64,000 nt of DNA. Source: Lineus longissimus (lineage: Eukaryota > Nemertea > Pilidiophora > Heteronemertea > Lineidae). The notes beneath the pieces were generated by a model that made no database searches, was not told where the DNA came from, and was given only the letters and a program-made list of their open reading frames with translations. The stretch lies in NCBI RefSeq assembly GCF_910592395.1, contig NC_088315.1:8000501-8064500 (forward strand), in the 5' to 3' direction. Each line of letters begins with the position of its first letter. The stretch's first letter is position 1. The translations under genes were made by a program, and so were the position numbers. Positions 23,501 to 35,500 of this stretch are shown one piece after another.

Positions 23501-26500
23501 AACTGGTCAGCGATTCCGGGGAAGCCCAACATCGGCACGCCATGATACAGGGCCTCGTGTTGCCCCCCGCTACCACAATGGGTGATGAAAAGCTTCGTCT
23601 TTGGATGTCCTAGCGCATCATTCTGGGGCAGCCAGTCGACCATCATGACATTACTTGGCAGCTTACCGGCATACTCCTTATTTCGCATCAAGAAACTGTA
23701 ATTTGGAAGCTTGTTTGCTGCTTCTAGGATACTTGCTAGAAACCTTTGTGGCAACTGTTTGACCGAGCCACCAAAGCTAATGATGACCATGCCACCTTTA
23801 GATTTGTCGACGAATGCCTGTATCTTCTCTGGTAAGGGTTTGGGAGGTGTTGGATTTAGACCACCAATCGGAATCACAAATGAGGGTTTCGGTTTTGGAA
23901 AGTCTAGTAAGGGGTGTTGAGAAACTAACCAAAGTTTTGATTCTGATATCAACTGTGCTAGTGAATCAAAATGCCTTCCGTCGGCATACTTCTCAAGCTC
24001 TGGTTTTTTGTGTACGAAATTTCTCATCAAAAAAAGGGGTCCATGTGTGAAGAGGATATTCAATAGCCTTTGAAAAAAGGTCATTCCTGTTCCAAACGTG
24101 GAAAGATCTGAAGGCGTTATTGAATTAAGGATGTACGTTGTTGACATGATGTCCGGTGGAATTATAGCGCTGAATCCGATGTATGGCACCCCCATCCTGA
24201 ATGGGATTAGAAAGAAGCAGCGAGACATAAATAGTCCATCAACAATCACCAGATCAAACTTTTCTGCTCGCAGTTTCTTGTTCAAGGCGTGATCACCAAG
24301 CGTTCCATGGCATTCACTGACAAGCGCTTGGTAATCTCTTGGAATGTTATGCATCATCTTTCCCAGGAACGTTCCTTCCCCATTAAAGAATTCTTCAAAT
24401 GCTTCTTCGATGAAGTTTCCACCGAGTCCCTGTCCGTATTTACTGGTCTCATTGGTAAATTGCCATCGTAAAATTTGCATTCCACTTTTTTCGACTTTTG
24501 TCGGAACTTTTGTCTCGTCCGGTAACACCATTGTGACCTTGTGACCTTTACTCATCAGGGGGATTGCTAAACTGTTCATTTCCATAATGTGACTAGTCTG
24601 CCTCACAGGGATGAGCAGAATCTTTGATGATTGCGTCCTGCGTGTTGCCATGGCAACTAGAATGCCAATCAGAATTGTGTTCTTCAGGCGTTCCATTTCT
24701 GAAGGTGGAAAAAGATGAAGTTAAGTCGAATTGTTTGATAGCTGTGACTGGTTGGAAATGTGTCGTAGCTTGTTTGTCAATTCACGCCTAAAGAAAAGGA
24801 GAGGTGAAGAAAATAGTCTTTTCTTCTGCATTTTAAAAATCGTTTTGTGTTTTATTTCCTCACATGTAGTTTTTAAGTAGCCATGAAACACACAGCCAGT
24901 GCATACCCTACAAAACCATGGGAGATTTGAAGTGTAGTATTGACATAAATGCATACAAGGTACATTGTACTTTATCATTCATGGCATAATGGTACATGTA
25001 TACGTGGATCAATCTAATTCAGTGTCAGAAAATGCCCTACAGAAATGTTAGCGCAATATTCATTTGCCGAGTGCTCAGCCGCAGATGTTCCCACCATTTT
25101 GGGCAGTCCACAGGAAGACTATATTTAGGATGACCAGGGACTGCCCTGGTAGTCTACAGAAGCTAGGTGCGGGACTGATTCTCAAACATAGGCCTGTAAA
25201 TAAAATGTACTGACCTTTTGCAGTTACAACTGGCTACCGCCTTGAATACTGAGCCAAGTGCACCTCTGTCCGTCCAGAACGACAGATGTTTTGCAAGTCA
25301 CTGCCTCAAAAAAGTACACAGGCCTGTTGCTATATGAAATTTTTTTGACAACTATCTTATCGACCTATATTGATTTGTATGAAATCTTTTGGAACCTACT
25401 ACATATAAATAGGCCAGTTGGCTTTATGTCAAACACCATTGATTCATCGAACAATTCCGGTGGCCCACACATTTACGTATCATTATCAATTCAGGCGAAG
25501 GATCTCATTGTTAAAGTCTCACTTGTTATCAAGTTGCCCTGGAAGTGTGTGTAGATTTTCAAATTATAGTATTTGTGCATTGTACACATCTCCTGGAGCG
25601 TGTATTTACAAAATCGCCTGTTTAAAGCTGACGGGTCAAATATACTCTCCCACTGTAAGTCCATGGCTGAGCAGACTGGAATGTCCATAATGTGCATCTT
25701 CTAGTTCTACTGTATATACCCAGTGCGCTACCAAAGGTTAGGCCTCTGTCTGTATGCACGGTATGGTATACACTTTCAGTAAAAACTTCCAAAGATGCAA
25801 TATGGAATCAGTTTTGGAAGTGTCCAGCAGGCAGCCACGCCGTCGGAACGTGACTCTATCCTTGAAATATGGCACTCAATGCACTATGTTGTAGCCCTCA
25901 TGACTTAGCGGCAGAATCAACGGAATTCCTGCTTGGGAAATTTTATTCCAATTTTCACAGTATAGGTGTACCCATAAGAAATGTAACCATGTAATTTTTG
26001 AAAGCATTTTATATTTGCGAAGGCACTGAAAATCGTGAAGTTTAAGAACAACGAAAATTTCAACCGTAATGCATTGACCAATAAATTTGGGCCATGAATG
26101 CGATATTTAGTCTTCTTCTCAACAGAGAAAATTCGCGAAACTTTTAGCTTCGTGAACATCACACGGTTTAGAGTACATACACTTCAGTACATGTATCATA
26201 AGTTGAAAAAATACCTAAGTTTTAAATAAAAATAACATGAAAAAAGTAAGATAAAGTTACTTAAAAGAAAGAATTCTGAAAAAAACAAAAGGCGGCTTGC
26301 AGAACTCTCTGCTAAAAAATCTGTTAGAGATATATGTCTTGAAGTATCAAGTTAGGTAAATTTCATCATGGAAATGCTGGTAAAATTTTTTCTTCATTCT
26401 TGTTTTGGTTATCCCTCACCACGCATGGAGCAGGGATCAGCAAACACATCTGCAACCCTGCAAACACTCCTTCTAGCCCACGGGAAATGCCCTATGTAAG

Positions 26501-29500
26501 TCCCAATTTCTAAGCAAGTGTAACGTCCCAAAAGTTGTTCAAGGTTTTTTACGAAGATTTCTTCCATTCCAGATCCATATTGTCAAGTTTGTCTTTGATT
26601 ACATTGAGGTCTGGCCAAAGTTTGTCCATAAGATACGAGACCATGAACTTCAACCCAATCAGAAGCAATATAACAACTAAGACTAAAACGGCAAAAATAT
26701 CAAACATGGTGAATTGAAATGCCGACATGTCATTGGCTGATGTTTGGAGGTGGTCCGCACCAAATTTGATCACATGATCAATCCAGTAGGCCGCTAGATC
26801 TTGTGGATGCGGACGGCTCTGGAATATTGCCGAAGCTTTATGAATTGTTTTGTAGAATTGTTCATTTGATATGATTTCCTTTATTTTGTCGTGCATCTCC
26901 TTCGCAGTGAATGAACGAATATTCATCTTCAGGCCGTAACCTTTGACCTCCATTCTCTTGCCGTTGTATGGCTGTTGGCTGTGGAGTGGAAATCCCAGCA
27001 TCGGTACGCCGTGATAGATTGCCTCACTTTGACCGTTATTCCCGCAATGCGTAATAAACAACCGCACATTGCGACTTGCTAAGATGTCATTTTGTGGCAA
27101 CCAGTCGACAATTTTGACATTCTTCGGGAATTTTATTGTGACGTTATCTGGCAGTTTTAGACGCCATATAACGTTATGTTCTAGCATCGCAAAAGTCTCA
27201 ACAAACTTCCTAATCACCTCAACAGGTGGCGTAACCATCATTGATCCAAATGAAACTAGTATCGTCCCATCCGGTGCCTTTTCGACAAAGTCATAAATGT
27301 CTTCTGGAAGACGTCTGCCTGGTCGAACGTTTAGTCCACCGACGTATATTATGTTTGGCAATGAGGGACGCGGACAATCTAAGATATTATCCGTATTTAG
27401 CAACCATAGTTTGCTATGTAATGCCACGTCAACTACTGACGTGTATGGGCGCTCCGGGACGACATCTTTGAATAGTTCCTCATCGTAGAGCTCATTGGGT
27501 AAAGTATGCGTTATCACGCTAATACCAAACTGCATCATGCGCGTTAGCAGGGTGTTAGTTTCACTTCGCATTTTACATGGAAAGCTGGTAATTATGGGAT
27601 GTAGTCTCAAATCCCATGGACGGACGAAATTCGTCCAGCCGATGTACGGTATTCCAAGTTTATAGGGTACTAAAAACAAACAATGCGTTAATCCGTCCAC
27701 CACGGCAATATCGAATTTCTTCTCCTGCAGTTTAGTGATGAGCTCTGTGTTATAAATCAATCCTTTGCAATATGCGTTGATGCGTTCTCGTAAGACTCCG
27801 ATCACAGATGCGGTATTCTCAGAATGACCTGTAAACATTGTTCGCCCATTTTTGCGTTCAACTCTTTCAGGATCTGTATTTTCAGGCTCAAAGTATATCT
27901 TCTTTATGTCCTGATGTATCAAGCCGTTGGGAAGTTTTGCCGCTTTGTCCATCATCAAATAGACGTCGTGCCCCTGGCGGAGAAGACCAGAACCAATTGA
28001 AACGCCCTCGATCAGATGGCTCTTTGAACCGAACGGAATGATGAGAATCTTTGCTGCTTCAAATATAGGTGGCGCCCCTAGGAGGTATAGGCAGATACAG
28101 AGACCGTATTGGGCGGGCATGAGTCTTCTGCTGGTTGCCATGGTTGTCTGAAAGGAGAATATATGGACCATTAGGAAAACAGCAGGCCTACTGGTATTTT
28201 AATATCTCATGAGATTTGAAAATACTGCAAAGTCAATTTGGCTTGTGCCAACATGCCCTTTTCTGTACTACTTAAAAAGAACACAAAAGGGAAGGTAAAA
28301 GTGAAAAATGCCATCACACCTTGGTTCTATTTCTGATCCTATATATAAACACATGTAAATCCTTTAAAGATATGATTGCTATTAGTATTACAATATCATC
28401 AAAGAGAATTTTACACCAAGGCCTCCTAATTCAGTCGTCCAGGCATCAGTACAGTGTGTTCCTGATGCAGAATATGGGCTTGTAACACACATGATTCATG
28501 TTGTCATTTTGAAATGAATAATGCTTTTAATTGAACACCTGTGGTGTGACAACTGGTTCCAACAATAGAAATTTATGACTTTTTTTGTTAGTTCACTGAT
28601 AGCCCGCTGTTATACGGCAGGTGCATATCAGTCACAGCTGGATGGAGGGGAATCTACCATGCATTCTCATCGACTACACACACTCATACCCATGCATCGC
28701 CGTACTCAGTATCTAATATCATTTTTTGTCAGGAGTCAGGGGGCCCAATTAGTGCCAGCGGTCACCAGGTGTTTTTAAAATAGGCACAGTTAGGGAACAC
28801 GGTCTGTTTTAAGGGTTGACCATACACACCCCCATTTTGGCCAGAACATGAAATCCTAAAGCAATTAGAACTCATTTAACATGAAGTGAATACCAATTTC
28901 GAGGTAGGTAGTCTGTTCTCTGGAAAGCAAAAGAACTGACTCCCACCCTTAAAATAGTCATTTACTTCGTTTTGAATTGAAAGAGTTTTATCTGCTTTAG
29001 GATTTTAATTTCTAGCCAAAATGGTGGTATGTGTGGTCAACCCTTTAAACATAGCGATGAAAATATTCCTCGCACAAATGTGAAGAGTGCCGATGTATAG
29101 TGAGATAGTAGAGGCACCTATTGGCAACTTTATGTAACTTTCTCTGACCCACCTATCTCCTTCCTGTAGTCTCCCTTTAATTTTGATAAAGGGTGGTGCA
29201 TTCTTTGGCTGTTTCTACTTCATCTAAATTAAGTTGGTCATACTGTATATTGGTTACAATTTGACTTTGAAGGAGGAATAGGGTATCATTCCAGCTGTTC
29301 GAAATGTTATCAGAGGTCACATCACAGGAAATCTATGTAGATGAAGCGATGAGGTGTCCACGAAGCATCATCTCACCCAAAGTACTATGTACACACACCT
29401 GCGATAAAACATACAGCTACTTTGTCCTTCAGTGTGCCTAGGCACCTGCTACTACAACTTCGTCTCCGGCCAACAACTTGGAACAAGTCATGATGCAGAA

Positions 29501-32500
29501 AAGAGAAAAATGCGAAATACTTTTCAAAATACTTACCAAATGGTCTCAATATCCAATCTATTTCCGGTGTGAGGTCTTTATCCACCATATGTGTCGAAGA
29601 TCAAAGTAAACAAATAAAGTGGGGATAATTGCTTTACGAATACATGTGTATCATCGGGGAAATATGAACGTGGCTATTGATTTCATATTCGGAGGACTGT
29701 TTAGTTTGTTTATTGTCTGGTAGATGGCAATGTGTACAGCAGGTGGCAGCTGAGGATCTCTGTGCTATTCTTAATGACTGTGCTTGCTGTGCCCTTTTAG
29801 TCTCTTCTAACCTCGTGAATAATCAAAAAAATATTGAGATCAGGGAGTTTGTCTCATCTATCTCGCTTCCCGTCTTGCTTTGTGTTTATCGAGGGGTGTC
29901 TTCAATTCATTTTTGCTTTTCAGTTGCTCAAGTTCAAGTGTTCAATTAAACTCTTTGCAAAAATTTCAGAAAAAAATCTTTTCACAATATTTATTGATCA
30001 TTTCACAATTTTTATTTATCATTACATAAAGACACTTGACAGATGGCTTCAAAAGATCATGCCAGGGAAGTTTTTTCACCGATAAAAGTACTGCATGACA
30101 ACATGATTATCGTGGTCGGTTTGCGGCTGCCAATTTGTTCACAATTGTAATCGCATGTCATGTTGTCATGGCTGTGTTGCAGGTCACAGCAACTAAGATT
30201 GCTTGTCTACGCAGGGCTTAGCTATCGCTACGTCTCTTTTAACATTTCTTATTGAGTTTTCTTATCTGATTTGTGAGTACCTGCAGATGGATTCAAAACA
30301 CATCTCAACAATGCACGCACCAGTTTCTTCAGTAGAAAAACAATAAACAACAGCACAGCAGTAACCAAAGCATAAATATCCAGCATCAAATATTGAGCGT
30401 AATGCAGATCTGAGGCAGGAGACTGAAAGTGGTCCGTTCCGAAGCGAATGGCTTCGTCAACATACCCTGCTGCCACCTTGCGAGGATGTGGCTGGTTACG
30501 AAAAAGTTGTGTTGCTTTTCGAATGTTCTGTTGATAGGTTTGGTTGGTCAAAAGTTCCTGTATATTTTCTACAAGTTCGTCCGTGGTGAAATCCCTCAAG
30601 TTCAAACCCAAGCCAAAGCCCTTTTGGATTATTCTGTTGGTGTTGTAACCCTGGTCCCCAAAAGTGGGGAAGCCAAGCATTGGTACGCCATGATAAAAGC
30701 CTTCCCATTGGCCATTATTTCCTGAGTGAGTGATGAATAGTTTCGTGTTTTTGTGACCGAGAAGATCATTTTGCGGAAGCCACATCATGGGTTTTACATT
30801 TGGTGGGAATGTGACACCATCTTGTGCAATGGCCGACAGTCGCCACACTACTTTCTGCGGCAACTGTTTAAATGCCGCAAGAAACTTATCGAGATATTTC
30901 TTTGGAAGTGTCGACAACATCGATCCAAAAGAAACTATGATAACGCCCTCTTTTGCATCTGAGACAAACTTCTCTAAGTCTGCTTCAAGAGGTTTAGCAG
31001 GCCGAACATCCAGACCGCCAACCCACTTCAAATTTGGCATCGCAGGTCGTGGACAATCCAAGATATTATCCAGGCATATCAACCAAAGTTTGGTCTCCAG
31101 GGCAATTTCGTATAAATTTTTGACATGTCTTCCAGGAAGGTAATCCAAGAATACAGATTCGTGTAAAGTTTGGGCAGCAAAGTCCTCTTCGTTATAAGCT
31201 GTAATAAGCATATTGATGCGATTCCATATTGTGTTAGTCTCTTTAGTAATCCCGCAGCTGATGACTGTAAACGGTGGGTATAGTCGCGTAAGACCGGGAT
31301 ACAGCGCTGTAGATAATGTTATGATCGGAATACCTAAGCGGTATGGCAGCAAATGGTAGCAGAAAAATAATCCCTCGACAAGTGCAACATCGAATTTCTC
31401 TTTCCTGATAGCCTCGATCATGACTTCATCGTGCAATGTCAGGTTGCAATCGTACGTAATCCTTGGGCGATAGACAGTATGTAAAAACTTCCATTCATCC
31501 CAGCTTTCCGACACGATTTGCTCTGAAAATAACGAGTCGAATTTCGACGTTGAAACCCTGTCCTTGTCCGGTGATCTGTAGCGAAAGAATTTGAAGCCCT
31601 TGTCGCGTAGTTGGTATGGTGTCCGAAGGTTTTCATCCAACACTACGTGGACCTCATGTCCCATCCGTATAAGCTCTTCCCCAACTGCTCCGAATTCCGT
31701 TAGGTGGCCACTCATTTGCATACTGAGGACGAGGACTTTTCCAGCAGAGCTTACATGTGCTACTAGAAGTAGCAGTAAGATTACTCCCTGGGCAGTGAAA
31801 GATTTTCTCGAGACCATATCTGTATGAATGGTGGTGGTCTTGTGGCGTCTGAAATATAAAAAACTATTCAGATTTTTTATCGGTTAAACAGTCATGCGCT
31901 CTCTAAGCCTTTTTGTACTTTATCTACAAGGCTTTTTGTACTTTATCTACAAGGCTTTTTGTACTTTAACAAGTTTTAATGAACCAGTTGGAGACTCCAG
32001 CATAGGCTTAGGCTTGTCTTACTTAAGCACAGCCCCACACAGCCCCACAGGATAATACAATTATCAACCTATCTCGTTGACCTCGATAATTCTTTAGGCC
32101 AACATACCTTGGAAGTCATAGCATACTATCCTAGGTAGTGGAATCGCTGTGGAGGTGTTGCTGCTATTCATCTATGCACAGCTCTGGACTCTATGGGGCT
32201 GGGCTTCCTGATCTCAGAAATGAGCAATCTTCCCCATAGCTGGGTATGCAGGTTTCACAAAATCCATTTCAGGGGCAGCAACTCTATCAAATATTTGCAA
32301 CAAGCAAAACATGGGGGAAACACTTTATAACTTACCTATCCAGAATAATTGCAAGAGGTAGCCTGAGCTGAAGTGAATCCTGGCCGGCTATCCATGCCAA
32401 GCTTCTCTAGGTATGGGCAAAATGTATTTTTGGTAAGGGACATAACCTACATATCAATGATTGCATATTTACTAATATGAGTGTGTGTGATAAGGAATTG

Positions 32501-35500
32501 CCATAATTGGCGGACTTATCAGTAGACCCACAGCCTACTTTAAAGCGAACTGGAACCGCCGAGCGATTTATTCAACTTTTCGACTTTCACCGCCCGAGAA
32601 AGTCGAGTTCAGCTTTGTAGCTCCGCCCCCAGTGCCCGAGCATGCGCAGTTTAATTTGTTATTATTGAGAATCATGTGAGAATCATGTGAGTCATGCGAT
32701 CTTTCATTCATGAATTTTCGTAGTAAATTCCATAGTAGTGACGTCACTGAATGATTGACAGCTAGGCGCCATGTTTCATTCATGCCTCGTTCTGATCACC
32801 CGATACGCGGGAAATGAAAACGAGGTCATACGAACTGGCTTGGCGGTTCCAGTTCGCTTTAAATGCCTTCACCATATATGTTCAAAATTTTGAAATTTGT
32901 GATTAAATTTGAAAATTTCCAACTGCGATTAAATGTACTGATATACTTCATGATTGCCTTTGTGTAAACAGATAAACAAATAGTAAATACCATGTTTAGG
33001 CAAATTTGCCTGCATGATAACTGTTCTGTGGCATTGTGTTTAACTGCATTTCTATTTTCCTCAGCCACTAGTTAATACAAAGGGCGTTTATCCACATCAC
33101 AAACATGGGGGGGGGGCGCACAGACTACATGATATTCTCAAAGACGGTAATGTTTATAATACAATTTTATTCAAATGTTCTAATTTTTAGCTCACCTCTT
33201 AGCAGAGGTGAGCTTATCCCATACCGTGGCGTCCGTCGTCCGTCGGCGTCGTCCGTCGTCCGTTAGCAGGGCACGTTTCGTAACTGTTAGAGCTATTGAG
33301 TTGAAACTTGGTACACATGTACCCTTATGTAATGACACCTTGGAGACCAAGTTTCGGTCCGATTCGTTTCATGGTTTGGCCACCAGGGGGCCAAACGTTA
33401 AAAGTGAAAATATGCAATATCTCCCTTAATAGTAGTCGGGAAATTTTGAAAAAAATATGGTAGGTACTTCTAGCAAAGGTGCATCATATATTCTCCGGGT
33501 TTTTGATTTGACCTCCTTTTCAAGGTCACAGAGGTCAAAGTTTGCTGATGCACTGAACAGTAGCATGTTTCCTATCTATTTTAGCTAGAAGGTTTTAAAC
33601 CAGTGTGGACATGTATCTGGAGATTCTTTATTCCACCCCTAAAATTTCGGCCGTTCGGACATCAAATATGGCCGCCAGGCAGCCATCTTGAAAAATAAAC
33701 ACAGTACTATTACTCCGAAACTAATGATCGGATTGCAACCAAATTTGATCTGGATGTATATCTATGTACTCTCTACTAAATCCTTGATTTTTTATCAAAT
33801 GTGATAGCCAATATGGGTGCCAGGCGGGCATCTTGAAAAATTCTTAGTTTGGCCACCCGGGGGCCAAATTTAATGTCCAAAGTTAAAATGTTTGATTGCT
33901 CGTTTAATAGTGGTCTGATTTTCATAACATTTTTATGGTAGGTACTCCTAGCAAGGATACATTTCATAAATGTGGGTTTTTGATTTGACCTACTTCTCAA
34001 GGTCACAGAGGTCAAAGTTTTCCTATGGCACCGCCATTTTACAATGACGGCACGTTAGAGGTGAGCACAATGGCCCTGGCCATTTCATTTTAGAGAAAAA
34101 CAGGAATCCCTCTTATACATGTATAAAGCAAGTCCTTGTTTGGCCTACACCATTCTTTAGAAATTAACAATTTGTAATTAAATTTGAATTTTTTCATTCT
34201 TCAAATGTATCAAAATTGTCATATCAATATGAAGCCTTTATCCATGATTTTTATTTGTGAAAAAATACTTTCTAATCGACTTTCTCTTATAATCCAGAAG
34301 TTTCTGATGTAAAAATCTATGCACTTTAAAAATCACAAACCTTTGTAGAAATTAAGGTGTTTTCCATTTGTTGCCTTAGTAACGCATTTTGTTGATATGT
34401 TCATTACATGTAGCGCTTAGTTTCAAGAGCATATCGATAAGGTCATTTATGAATGATGCTCGTCGCAAGAAAAGGTTGCCAAGGAGAATTATCATAATTT
34501 AGTTTCGTTTGTATGTACAACTCATTATGTCGTTTCTGGAAACAGTATTGCATTTTGGTGGGAACATTTCTTTTCTTCACTGATGGTTTTAAGTTTTATC
34601 ATGATGAATTCATTGCAGTTGAAAAATTGTCACTACTGTCTTTTCTTTTTCTTCTCGTCCTGCCCAGAGCCTGCGCCCCTGCAAAACGTGCGTGCAATAA
34701 ACAAGGCAGTCCTGTTCACAATTAATAACAAGACAAGAATAAGAATTGATAACAAAACGTAAATGTCTATCATTAGATATTGCGCTAAATTCATATCGGA
34801 CAAGGTCGTGCGTAGATGATGGTTACCGTGTCTGAGAACGTGTTCAATCCAATATGCCGCCTCTTGACGCGGATGGCGCGGTTTGTCTTTAAGGATTTCT
34901 GACGCCTTTTTAACCTTTGCTGTATAACCGGGCGTATTTAGTATGTTCTCCATCGTTTCGTATAGCTGATCACCGGTGAATTTCGTAATCGATAGCTGCC
35001 GCCCATGTCCTAAAACTTCGACCCGATCGGCGTTGTTGAATTGGTCCCCGAAAATCGGCATCGCAACCATTGGGACGCCGTGATAGACAGCTTCACTGTT
35101 GGCATTATTCCCGCAATACGTAATGAAGAGTTTAAGGTTTTTGTGTCCAAGAAGGTCATTCTGAGGAATCTCTTCCAGAGCGCGAACATTCTTTGGTAGC
35201 ACCACCTTGACGTTTTGCGTCTTCCAAATCACGATTTGTCTCAGTTGGCCAAAAGCATTCACAAATCTTTCCTGCATTTCTAAGGGCATACTGCTTATCA
35301 TTGATCCAAATGAAACTAGTATAAAACCATCTTTAGCATTGTTCACTATCCTGGCGATCTCTCCAGTAACTGGTTTTGCCGGTTGAGCGGTTATTCCACC
35401 AACTAATACTATATTTGGGTTAGTCGGGCGTGGGCAGTCGATTGCGTTATCTTGTGAAATCAACCACAGTTTCGTTTTCGCTGCCAGTTCCCGTAACGAA

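Noticed and set aside
28142-28171. Upstream ATG of UGT-B giving ten more residues
   Set aside because: A splice acceptor lies between the two ATGs, and the inner start gives a normal signal peptide directly.
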